Shown here: piece by piece, positions 1-6,126 of the stretch
Numbering within the stretch: position 1 is the first letter of the stretch
How the letters are laid out: each line of letters begins with the position of its first letter
Assembly (NCBI GenBank): GCA_937927525.1
Contig: CALBDR010000132.1
Coordinates: 1 to 6,568 of the forward strand
From: an uncultured Candidatus Melainabacteria bacterium
GTDB lineage: Bacteria > Cyanobacteriota > Vampirovibrionia > LMEP-6097
Direction of reading: 5' to 3'
Length of the DNA stretch: 6,568 nucleotides
Notes under the pieces: model-generated
Databases searched by the model: none
The model's input: the letters and a program-made list of their open reading frames with translations, nothing else
Told to the model about the DNA's origin: nothing
Made by a program: the position numbers and the translations under genes

Positions 1-153
1 ACGATAATCATATCTAAAACTCTGTTCTGAAAAACCTTTATTACAAGCTTTACATTTAAATCTTTGTATTTTTTTCCCGCTCTTTTTAGTGTAAGTCCCT
101 GCCTTAACAAATTTATATTTTGCCTCACAATGTGGGCAGTGATTTATTTCCAT
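1..153 (-). CDS. Zinc-ribbon protein, N-terminal part (transposase-like zinc ribbon), cut by window edge
   Basis: Reading leftward from an ATG at 153, 51 codons stay open to the window edge. The start is supported by GGAG nine bases upstream (acctGGAGaataagaagATG). The peptide has two CxxC pairs, Cys6-Pro-His-Cys9 and Cys34-Lys-Ala-Cys37, with the segment KIQRFKCKACNKGFSEQSF around the second pair. This is a four-cysteine zinc ribbon; the spacing and the QRFKCKxCxKxFS pattern resemble the N-terminal zinc ribbon of IS1/InsA-like and related transposase proteins, which binds DNA. The remainder of the protein is outside the window, so a complete transposase, a stand-alone zinc ribbon or a remnant are all possible. 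It lies downstream of the O-methyltransferase on the same strand, but its own ribosome site and the 76-base gap make co-transcription uncertain. The ORF is solid; the transposase link is inferred. Confidence 0.7.
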   Translation of the reverse strand, partial: MEINHCPHCEAKYKFVKAGTYTKKSGKKIQRFKCKACNKGFSEQSFRYDYR

Positions 154-229
154 CTTCTTATTCTCCAGGTTTTTGATTCTAAAAAGTCTTGAGAGTTTTT
201 TTTAGGGGTCATTTTTCCGCAATATGCAT

Positions 230-919
230 TTAACTGGGGCAGTTATTGATAGCTACAGCTAAACCGGCTTGGATAGTAAGAATACTGCCTTCAAATGTAT
301 TAGAATCTGCTAGTAGAGAATTGAATTCCTTAATTGCATTGATACGTTTATCTTGATTTCTACTATCAATTACTTCATATGAGTGAAGCCCTAGGACATT
401 GTCTACAAGTAGTATCCCACCTGATTTAACTAGTTTTTCAGCCTGTTTTAGGTATATGGGGTAATTACCTTTATCAGCATCAATAAACATTAAATCAAAA
501 ACTCTTTCTTCTTGAATTAGTTTATCTAAGTATGTTTTAGCCTCTGCATTAATGACTTCCGTTAACTCTTCTAGACCAGCTTCTTTTAAATTACTTTCAA
601 TGATGGGAATTTGTTTCCCAGATTTTTCAAGACAAGTTAGGGAGTAGTGATTAGCTTTGGAATTTTCGCTATCTTGAAGTGCTTTAAGTGCTCTACCAAA
701 CCATATACTGCTATAGCCAAAGTAACTTCCAACTTCAAGAATTTCTCTTGACTTACTAATTTTAACAAGTATGCTAATAAACTTTCCTTGGTCTGCACCG
801 ATGTTCATCATTGGTCCACCAGCTTCACTTTGTTGTTGAATAATGCTCCTTAGTAAATCATCTTCAAGCTTAAAGGTAGAGCAAATATATTGAGTAAGTT
901 CATTTTTGAAGTCTGACAT
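230..919 (-). CDS. Class I SAM-dependent O-methyltransferase (COMT/CCoAOMT-like, family 3)
   Basis: A 229-residue cytosolic enzyme expected to transfer a methyl group from S-adenosylmethionine to a hydroxyl, with a divalent metal. Visible parts in order: MMNIGADQGKF at 37-47, the family's entry motif (usually ISPEQGQ); the SAM-binding motif EVGSYFGYSS at 62-71; an acidic residue after strand 2 (Glu98) that would hold the ribose; FIDADKGNYPIYL at 145-157, with Asp147 as a metal ligand; and LLVDNVL at 170-176, where Asp173-Asn174 complete the metal site. Length is normal for bacterial members. The usual C-terminal GDG is replaced by QAG (217-219), a small deviation. The ATG overlaps the TAA of the upstream gene (TAATG) and only weak AAGAAAT precedes it, so translation is probably coupled to that gene. 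The substrate cannot be told; relatives act on catechols, caffeoyl-CoA or other hydroxylated compounds. Confidence 0.93.
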   Translation of the reverse strand: MSDFKNELTQYICSTFKLEDDLLRSIIQQQSEAGGPMMNIGADQGKFISILVKISKSREILEVGSYFGYSSIWFGRALKALQDSENSKANHYSLTCLEKSGKQIPIIESNLKEAGLEELTEVINAEAKTYLDKLIQEERVFDLMFIDADKGNYPIYLKQAEKLVKSGGILLVDNVLGLHSYEVIDSRNQDKRINAIKEFNSLLADSNTFEGSILTIQAGLAVAINNCPS

Positions 920-1887
920 TATTTCTTGTTTTTATTGATTTGCTTTAAGATCTCTTTTTCTAGATGTTTTTGGAGGGAATAGAACATCGCAATTTCTTCT
1001 TCTACGAATCTCTCAGCTTCTAGAAGAAAGTCTTTAACTGATTTTATCGGAATTATATTAATAACATTTTTAACTTCATCTACTATTCTATGGTTATGGT
1101 TATCGCTATCCATTTCAGAAGATTTTCTAGCATCTTCTAAGTGTTCTTCTTCTTCGATTCCCATTGATGTTCCAGATGCTTTCCCTTGACGCAATTTCAA
1201 TAATTGACCTATTAGAGAAGCCATTTGTGAAAAGAATATTGGGCTCATCTTTTCAACCATTCTTGGATTAAAGGCACTAACAAAGAAAGATGTAAACTGT
1301 GGTTTACTTAGCATACTGCCCAAAGCAGCAGGATTATTAAGTAGCCATGAAGCGAAGTTTTTGTTATTTTGGAGTTGATGCGGATATTGAGGGTTGTTTC
1401 CTAAATAGCTTACAGCTTTTAGATCATTCTTTAGGGCAGATTCGTCAAAGTCAGTATTTGTTTGTGTTGTTTGCTGAGCACTTGAAAATCTGTCTACAAG
1501 TTCGACTTTGCCAGCTAAAGCTTTTTCATCTGCCGCAATCTGCTTTCTGGTCGCTCTTTCGTTTTCTATGCTAGCTTTAGGGGTAACAAAATCATGAGTA
1601 TCCAAAGCTTTTAAAAGCATGTTAAACAACTCATCGTAGGTGAAACGATAATTAGGGTGATACTTGAAAATATTTCTTAAAGTAACAGCTAAAGTGGAGC
1701 TTGAAACCATTAATCTAGACGAATAGTCAGCTAACTTATTGTTGTAACTATGAACTAAGTTAATGAATTTTTGTTTATTTTTTAAAATCTCATTTGGTAC
1801 TATGTAGTCATTACGCTTTATCTCCCTGTTTGAGAACAAGGGAGTTATGCTACTAATATTTGAAATTTTACTTGGATGATTGTCCAA
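919..1887 (-). CDS. Unrecognised 322-residue cysteine-free protein with 20-residue repeats
   Basis: No family is recognised. The start is TTG at 1887-1885, preceded by AAAAGGAGATATC, whose AGGAG sits five bases away; the first in-frame ATG would not come until residue 60, so TTG is preferred. There is no signal peptide and no clear membrane span, and no cysteine occurs. Residues about 1-100 look mostly helical. Residues about 104-156 are polar and probably flexible. Residues 157-236 show a 20-residue period (Ser160, 180, 200 and 220 in phase; NNP at 164-166 and 184-186; Pro196 and Pro216). An acidic/polar linker with EEEE at 245-248 and a His/Asp/Asn-rich patch near 260-266 follows. The end, about 283-320, is charged and helical, possibly coiled coil. 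It overlaps the O-methyltransferase start by one base, so the two are probably one operon and may share a task. Function is unknown. Confidence 0.8.
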   Translation of the reverse strand: MDNHPSKISNISSITPLFSNREIKRNDYIVPNEILKNKQKFINLVHSYNNKLADYSSRLMVSSSTLAVTLRNIFKYHPNYRFTYDELFNMLLKALDTHDFVTPKASIENERATRKQIAADEKALAGKVELVDRFSSAQQTTQTNTDFDESALKNDLKAVSYLGNNPQYPHQLQNNKNFASWLLNNPAALGSMLSKPQFTSFFVSAFNPRMVEKMSPIFFSQMASLIGQLLKLRQGKASGTSMGIEEEEHLEDARKSSEMDSDNHNHRIVDEVKNVINIIPIKSVKDFLLEAERFVEEEIAMFYSLQKHLEKEILKQINKNKK

Positions 1888-1888
1888 G
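1871..1888 (-). promoter_or_regulatory. Perfect 6-bp hairpin covering the TTG start codon
   Basis: CTTGGA at 1871-1876 and TCCAAG at 1883-1888 are exact reverse complements with a six-base loop. In the leftward transcript the 5' arm begins one base before the UUG start codon, so all of the start codon is paired while the AGGAG site just upstream stays free. Such a structure could lower or condition initiation. Six base pairs (three G-C) is modest stability, and the arms also encode amino acids 1-6, so chance is possible. Confidence 0.4.
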
Positions 1889-1890
1889 AT

Positions 1891-1896
1891 ATCTCC
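1891..1896 (-). promoter_or_regulatory. Ribosome binding site deciding the TTG start
   Basis: On the minus strand the sequence reads AAAAGGAGATATC followed by TTG. The AGGAG core five bases upstream is a near-ideal Shine-Dalgarno site and supports the non-ATG start of the 322-residue protein. Confidence 0.65.
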
Positions 1897-1948
1897 TTTT
1901 GCTTGAAATTAGCTCAGCAATTAAGAATTTTAGCATTTTTCAAAAAAA

Positions 1949-1968
1949 AACATCTTTTTTGCAAATAA
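1949..1968 (+). promoter_or_regulatory. UP-like element upstream of the hup promoter
   Basis: The stretch AACATCTTTTTTGCAAATAA fits the bacterial UP-element pattern (AAAWWTWTTTT, three bases, AAA) at about 12 of 14 defined positions. It ends two bases before the -35 box at 1971, where the alpha-subunit C-terminal domain of RNA polymerase is expected to bind. An A9 tract at 1942-1950 lies just upstream. This would suit the high expression normally needed for HU. It is pattern matching by eye in AT-rich DNA, so it is moderately supported. Confidence 0.4.
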
Positions 1969-1970
1969 CC

Positions 1971-2000
1971 TTGTATATTTTATGATTTTGGATATATAAT
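1971..2000 (+). promoter_or_regulatory. Sigma-70-type promoter of hup
   Basis: A perfect TATAAT -10 box at 1995-2000 lies 18 bases downstream of TTGTAT at 1971-1976, a partial match to TTGACA. Transcription would begin near 2007, leaving a leader of about 37 bases that contains the ribosome site. The weak -35 may be compensated by the A/T-rich element upstream. Confidence 0.65.
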
Positions 2001-2030
2001 CACAGAATAGTTAGGAAATAAGCGCTAATT

Positions 2031-2036
2031 AAGGAG
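2031..2036 (+). promoter_or_regulatory. Strong ribosome binding site of hup
   Basis: AAGGAG seven bases before the ATG at 2044 is close to the ideal Shine-Dalgarno sequence. It fixes the hup start and fits a highly translated gene. Confidence 0.8.
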
Positions 2037-2043
2037 AAATTAC

Positions 2044-2319
2044 ATGAATAGAGCTGAATTGGTTGCAAAAATTGCTGAAGATACTCAAATGACTCAAAAG
2101 CAAGTTGATTCTATGCTTGCTGCTTTCATCGAGGCTGTTAAGTCTACTGTTAAAGCTGGTGAGAAAGTTACATTAACTGGCTTTGGAACATTTGAAAAAC
2201 GTCATAGAAAAGCTAGAGAAGGTAGAAACCCACAAAATGGTGAGAAAATTAAAATCCCTGCTTGTGATGTTCCTGGTTTCTCTCCTGGAAAACAGTTCAA
2301 AGAAGCTGTTAACGGGTAA
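2044..2319 (+). CDS. hup: DNA-binding protein HU
   Basis: A 91-residue histone-like nucleoid protein, the normal length for HU. It would act as a dimer that bends and compacts DNA and helps replication, recombination and supercoil control. Family marks are the N-terminal helix MNRAELVAKIAE, the turn GFGTF at 46-50, and the beta-arm GRNPQNGEKIKIPA at 60-73, whose Pro63 is the residue that wedges between base pairs. The C-terminal PGFSPGKQFKEAVNG (77-91) resembles cyanobacterial HU more than the enterobacterial AFKAGKALKDAV type. IHF subunits are close relatives, but the arm and overall sequence favour HU. It has its own promoter, strong ribosome site and terminator, so it is probably a single-gene transcript. 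Its position directly before gyrA places two DNA-topology genes side by side. Confidence 0.96.
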   Translation: MNRAELVAKIAEDTQMTQKQVDSMLAAFIEAVKSTVKAGEKVTLTGFGTFEKRHRKAREGRNPQNGEKIKIPACDVPGFSPGKQFKEAVNG

Positions 2320-2340
2320 GCACAGTAGTTTAGTTAACTT

Positions 2341-2373
2341 AAAAAAAGAGACTCTTCGGAGTCTCTTTTTTTT
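2341..2373 (+). terminator. Intrinsic terminator of hup
   Basis: A perfect stem GAGACTC (2348-2354) and GAGTCTC (2359-2365) is closed by a TTCG loop, an especially stable tetraloop, and followed by eight T residues (2366-2373). Seven A residues at 2341-2347 pair with that T run and extend the stem. It ends hup transcription 22-54 bases after the stop codon and separates hup from gyrA. Confidence 0.95.
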
Positions 2374-2386
2374 CGGAAAAACGAAG

Positions 2387-2405
2387 TTTTCAGTACAGCT
2401 GAAAA
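2387..2405 (+). repeat. Perfect 7-bp inverted repeat before gyrA (candidate operator)
   Basis: TTTTCAG at 2387-2393 and CTGAAAA at 2399-2405 are exact reverse complements with a five-base gap TACAG. The repeat covers the place where the gyrA -35 contact should be, eight bases before the TATAAT box. It lies after the hup terminator and has no T run behind it, so a second terminator is unlikely; a protein-binding site is the alternative. Confidence 0.45.
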
Positions 2406-2413
2406 ATACATAG

Positions 2414-2419
2414 TATAAT
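2414..2419 (+). promoter_or_regulatory. Probable -10 box of gyrA promoter
   Basis: TATAAT is a perfect -10 hexamer, 17 bases before the gyrA ATG. No good -35 is seen at the right distance (CAGTAC at 17-base spacing). Transcription from it would begin near 2426, leaving only about 11 leader bases with no GGAG-like site. The promoter is plausible because a strong terminator isolates gyrA from hup. Confidence 0.5.
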
Positions 2420-2436
2420 CAATACTCAGATAACTT

Positions 2437-4995
2437 ATGGCAACTAAAGGCGGAGCAGCAGAAGAATCTTTTCGTAATGGCGGAAAAGTCGTAGATATAA
2501 ATGTACAGGATGAAATGACTACTAGTTTCATTTCGTATGCCATGTCAGTAATTGTCTCTCGTGCCATTCCTGATGTGAGAGATGGTTTAAAACCAGTCCA
2601 TAGAAGAATTCTATATGCGATGCATGACATGAACATGTACTCAGATAAGCCTTATAAAAAATGTGCTCGTATTGTTGGTGAAGTTCTTGGTAAATATCAC
2701 CCACACGGTGATACGGCTGTTTATGATTCATTAGTGCGTATGGCGCAACCATTCAGTTCTCGTTATACCTTGATTGATGGTCATGGTAACTTCGGTAGCC
2801 TTGATGACGGTCCAGCTGCGATGAGATATACAGAGTCTAGACTAGAGAAGATGTCTGCCCAAGTTTTAGCAGATATCGGTTCAGAGACAGTAGATTTTGT
2901 TGATAACTTTGATGGTTCACTTCAGGAACCAAATGTTTTACCATCTAAGCTCCCAAACCTTCTTCTAAATGGTGGTACTGGTATTGCTGTTGGTATGGCC
3001 ACTAATATTCCACCTCATAACCTTAATGAAGTTATGGAGGCCGTTATCGCTTTAATCGATAATCCTGATATGACAGTGGACGAATTGATGAAAATCATCA
3101 AAGGTCCAGACTTCCCATCTGGGTGTTCTATTATTGGTAAGAAAGGGATTCGTGAATATTTTGAGACTGGTAGAGGTTCTATTACTCAGAAAGGAACTTT
3201 TACTATTGAAGACATCGGTAAAGGTAGGAGTGCTGTTGTTATTACAGAGTTACCTTATCTAGTTGGTGCTGAAGCTTTTGTTAGCAAAGTTGCCGAATTA
3301 GTTAAAAATGAAAAACTTACTGGTATTGCAGACGCAAATGACGAATCTGGTCGTCAGGGAACTAGAATAGTTATTAAGCTGAAAAAAGACGCTAATGCAA
3401 ATGTCATCGCTAATAACTTAATTAAATTTACACCACTTCAGCAAAACTTCCCAGTAAACATTGTTGCTCTAGTGAAAGGAAAACCTAAACAGTTAGGGCT
3501 ATTAACTATCCTTAGGGAATTTATTGAGTTTAGAGTTGAAGTGATTACTCGAAAGGCTCAGTATGACTTAAAGAAAGCTGAAGCTAGAGACCATATACTT
3601 TTAGGTTTATTGAAAGCCTTAGATAATATTGATGAAATCATTGCTCTCATTAAAGCATCAGCATCTTCTGAGGAAGCTAGAAGTGGTTTAACTTCTAAGT
3701 TTGATTTAAGTGTAGAACAAGCGAGCGCTATACTCGAGATGCAGTTAAGACGTTTAACTGGTTTAGAAAGAGAGAAAATTGAAAAAGAGCATGAAGAACT
3801 TATTCAATTAATTAAAGAGCTTAAAGAGCTATTAGCTAGCAGAGAACTTATTTTAGATAAAGTAAAAGAACAGACTAGAGAAATTATCAATAAATTTGGT
3901 GATGAGAGGAAGACTCAGCTTGTAGCTGATCAAGGCGAAATGAATATTGAAGACCTTATTGCTAACGAAAGAATGGTTGTATTCTTAACTAGTCAAGGCT
4001 ACATTAAGAGAATTCCTCTTCAGACTTTTGAAAGACAGAGAAGAGCTACTAAAGGAAAAGGTGGAATTAAGACAAGGGAAGAGGACGACTTACAGAGCTT
4101 ATTCTGTGCATCAATGCATGACACATTACTTTTCTTCACTAATAAGGGAACAGTTTACAGTGCGAAAGTATTCGATGTTATCGAAGGTAGCCGTCAGCAT
4201 AAAGGTCAGGCACTGGTTAATTTGGTACAGATAAAGCCTGAAGAGTCGATTACTTCAGTAATGCCTATCTCTAAGTTTGATGATGGTTATTATTTAACTA
4301 TGTTGACATCAAAGGGTGTCATTAAGAAAACTACTCTTTCTGACTTTAGTTCTGTAAGAAGATCAGGAATCGTAGCTATTAACTTAGATGCTGAAGATGA
4401 ATTGAAGTGGGTGATATGTACAGATGGAACTAAAACATTAGTTTTAGGAACTGCTGATGGTATGGTAATCCGTTATGATGAAGGTGAAGTTAGAGCTATG
4501 GGGAGAACTGCTCGTGGTGTGAAAGCTATAAGCTTAAGAGAAGGTGACTTCCTGGTAGGCTTTGACGCTGTTTGCGATAACGAGAATCTTGACCTATTAG
4601 TTATTACGAATGATGGTTATGGTAAGAGAGTTAAGCTAAGTGAGTTTAGAGTTCAAGGTCGTGGGGGGCTAGGTTTGATCGCTACGAAGTTTAAAACTGC
4701 ATCTAGTAAGATGGCTTGTATTACTAGCGTAGAACTTGAAGAAGAATTTATGATAGCTACAGCTAAAGGTCTTATTGCAAGACAAGCTGCTAAGAATATT
4801 TCATCACAAGGAAGAATGGCTACTGGGGTTAAAGTCCAGAACATGGATGATGATGATTCTGTAATCACTGTTAACAAGATTGTTGAAATTAAGGAAGGTG
4901 AAGAACTTACTGATTCATTAGTTGCTTCGGTAGATGCTTTACCTGAAGTTGATGATATTGCTGTAGATGAAGCAGTTCTTATAGAAGAAGAATAA
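2437..4995 (+). CDS. gyrA: DNA gyrase subunit A
   Basis: An 852-residue subunit (E. coli 875) that, with GyrB, introduces negative supercoils using ATP. The breakage-reunion domain spans about 20-500: SRAIPDVRDGLKPVHRRIL at 41-59, HPHGDTAVYD at 88-97, and AAMRYTE at 127-133, with Arg130 and catalytic Tyr131. The equivalents of E. coli Ser83 and Asp87 are Thr93 and Asp97, a common natural pair. The C-terminal DNA-wrapping domain shows six blade repeats, starting near 513, 563, 619, 667, 719 and 771, then an acidic tail ending LIEEE. In blade 1 the canonical QRRGGKG box is replaced by QRRATKGKGG (534-543), as I recall for cyanobacterial GyrA; ParC was considered, but six full blades and the box-like loop favour GyrA. 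There is no visible Shine-Dalgarno site. plsX follows after 2 bases. Confidence 0.93.
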   Translation: MATKGGAAEESFRNGGKVVDINVQDEMTTSFISYAMSVIVSRAIPDVRDGLKPVHRRILYAMHDMNMYSDKPYKKCARIVGEVLGKYHPHGDTAVYDSLVRMAQPFSSRYTLIDGHGNFGSLDDGPAAMRYTESRLEKMSAQVLADIGSETVDFVDNFDGSLQEPNVLPSKLPNLLLNGGTGIAVGMATNIPPHNLNEVMEAVIALIDNPDMTVDELMKIIKGPDFPSGCSIIGKKGIREYFETGRGSITQKGTFTIEDIGKGRSAVVITELPYLVGAEAFVSKVAELVKNEKLTGIADANDESGRQGTRIVIKLKKDANANVIANNLIKFTPLQQNFPVNIVALVKGKPKQLGLLTILREFIEFRVEVITRKAQYDLKKAEARDHILLGLLKALDNIDEIIALIKASASSEEARSGLTSKFDLSVEQASAILEMQLRRLTGLEREKIEKEHEELIQLIKELKELLASRELILDKVKEQTREIINKFGDERKTQLVADQGEMNIEDLIANERMVVFLTSQGYIKRIPLQTFERQRRATKGKGGIKTREEDDLQSLFCASMHDTLLFFTNKGTVYSAKVFDVIEGSRQHKGQALVNLVQIKPEESITSVMPISKFDDGYYLTMLTSKGVIKKTTLSDFSSVRRSGIVAINLDAEDELKWVICTDGTKTLVLGTADGMVIRYDEGEVRAMGRTARGVKAISLREGDFLVGFDAVCDNENLDLLVITNDGYGKRVKLSEFRVQGRGGLGLIATKFKTASSKMACITSVELEEEFMIATAKGLIARQAAKNISSQGRMATGVKVQNMDDDDSVITVNKIVEIKEGEELTDSLVASVDALPEVDDIAVDEAVLIEEE

Positions 4996-4997
4996 TT

Positions 4998-6029
4998 ATG
5001 ATCAGTATAAGCTTTGATGCTATGGGTGGAGATAATGCACCTTACGAAATCGTAAAAGGCGCTTTAGAAGCGTCAAGAGAACTTAAAATCAAATCCCTTA
5101 TAGTTGGGGATGAAACTATAGTACTTAATATCTTAAAGGAGCTTGGAGCTAATTTTAAGAAAGATAACATCGAAATTATTCCTTCTAAATCTGTGATAGA
5201 GATGGATGAAAAGAATCCAGCTAAGGCGATTAAACAAAAAAAAGATAGTAGTTTAGTGATTTCTAACAAGCTTGTCACAGAGGGGGAAGCCTCTGCGGTA
5301 ATTTCAGCTGGTAATACTGGAGCAGCTACAGCTGCATCTCTATTTGAGTTTAAAAGAATCCCTAATTTTGAAAGACCTTGTATTTGTACTTTAATTCCTA
5401 CTAATGGAAATAAGATGTTACTTTTAGATGCAGGTTCTAATATTGCTACTACTGCTGAACAAATGCTCCAAGTCGCTAAGCTTGGCTCATTTTTAGCTGC
5501 TGCATTGCTTGAAAATGATAACCCTAGAGTCGGTTTGCTAAATATCGGTGAAGAAGAGGGAAAGGGGACTGAACTTTATAAAGAGTCTTTTAATTTAATT
5601 AAGGCTGAGCCTAATATTAACTTTGTAGGTAATGTTGAAGGGAATACTATCATTAATAATATCTGTGAGGTTGCTGTCTGTGATGGATTTACCGGCAATA
5701 TTCATCTTAAAGCACTTGAAGGTGGCTTAAGAATGATGGCTGATAGCTTTAAGAATGAACTATCTTCATGTATTTTTGGGAAAGCAGCCGGAATAGTTCT
5801 TAAAGCTAAAGGTGCTTTTAAGAAAATTAAAAGTCACTTTGATCCTTCTAGTTATGGCGGTGCTATGTTAGGCGGCTTAAATGAGATTTCTATAATTTCA
5901 CATGGTAGTTCTAATGCTGAAGCTATTAAAAATGCTGCTAAGCACGCTAAGCTTTTAGTGGAAGCAGATATTGTAAAGAAAGTGAAATCTGTTTTTGATG
6001 AACAAACCACAACAGGTAATACTGTTTGA
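4998..6029 (+). CDS. plsX: Phosphate acyltransferase PlsX
   Basis: A 343-residue peripheral membrane-associated enzyme that converts acyl-ACP and phosphate to acyl-phosphate, the donor used by PlsY in the first step of phospholipid synthesis. Family motifs run the whole length: DAMGGDNAP at 7-15, SAGNTGA at 103-109, LDAGSN at 143-148, GLLNIGEEEGKG at 179-190, GNVEGN at 211-216, CDGFTGN at 228-234, DPSSYGGAMLGGL at 282-294 (usually ending GAPLLGL), and SHGSSN at 301-306. Length is typical. The ATG lies two bases after the gyrA TAA, with only the purine-rich AGAAGAAGAA at the gyrA end as a ribosome site, so it is probably co-transcribed and translationally coupled with gyrA. The frequent partner fabH is absent downstream. 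The last 32 bases overlap a candidate small ORF in another frame. Confidence 0.95.
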   Translation: MISISFDAMGGDNAPYEIVKGALEASRELKIKSLIVGDETIVLNILKELGANFKKDNIEIIPSKSVIEMDEKNPAKAIKQKKDSSLVISNKLVTEGEASAVISAGNTGAATAASLFEFKRIPNFERPCICTLIPTNGNKMLLLDAGSNIATTAEQMLQVAKLGSFLAAALLENDNPRVGLLNIGEEEGKGTELYKESFNLIKAEPNINFVGNVEGNTIINNICEVAVCDGFTGNIHLKALEGGLRMMADSFKNELSSCIFGKAAGIVLKAKGAFKKIKSHFDPSSYGGAMLGGLNEISIISHGSSNAEAIKNAAKHAKLLVEADIVKKVKSVFDEQTTTGNTV

Positions 6030-6117
6030 CGCTATATCCTCAAATAAGGTTGTTTATAATTCAGTGAAAGTAGATAAAGCTCTTAAAAAGTATTTGGGAA
6101 ATGAGTTTAGGTATTAA
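5998..6117 (+). CDS. Candidate small ORF (39 residues) overlapping the plsX end
   Basis: An ATG at 5998, in the frame one base ahead of plsX, opens 39 codons ending at TAA 6115-6117. The peptide begins MNKPQQVILFDAISSNKVV and ends KKYLGNEFRY; it has a normal soluble composition and no membrane span. The first 32 bases overlap plsX. The ribosome site is weak (AAAGAAAG about 15 bases upstream). It fills most of the gap between plsX and the next ORF and lies in exactly the same frame as that ORF, with only the TAA and three further codons between them. It may be a real small cistron, the N-terminus of the next gene cut by a nonsense codon, or chance. No family is recognised. Confidence 0.35.
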   Translation: MNKPQQVILFDAISSNKVVYNSVKVDKALKKYLGNEFRY

Positions 6118-6126
6118 TATAATATT

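Noticed and set aside
182..204. Weak inverted repeat AAAAAGTC/GAGTTTTT as a leftward terminator behind the methyltransferase
   Set aside because: Only two G/C-containing pairs next to a mismatch and a short T run; too weak to call.
247..263. 17-base sequence TGATAGCTACAGCTAAA also found at 4751-4767
   Set aside because: Both copies are inside unrelated coding sequences, on opposite coding strands, and encode ordinary Ala/Thr/Val-rich strands; no flanking similarity, so chance is the simplest reading.
1347..1574. Rightward open frame inside the 322-residue gene
   Set aside because: It is antisense to a better-supported gene, has no ribosome site, and its translation has the biased composition of a shadow frame.
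1941..1961. CAAAAAA/TTTTTTG inverted repeat between the divergent genes as a terminator or hairpin
   Set aside because: It consists almost only of A-T pairs and lies upstream of both genes; better explained as the A/T-rich promoter region.
2715..2725. Thr93 at the E. coli Ser83 position of GyrA as a quinolone-resistance change
   Set aside because: Threonine is the natural residue here in many bacteria and the neighbouring Asp97 is unchanged, so it is not evidence of resistance.
6094..6123. TTGGGA-18-TATAAT promoter match directly before the GTG at 6127
   Set aside because: Transcription would begin around 6129-6131, after the GTG, and no other start codon follows nearby, so it cannot serve this ORF as drawn; such matches are common in AT-rich DNA.
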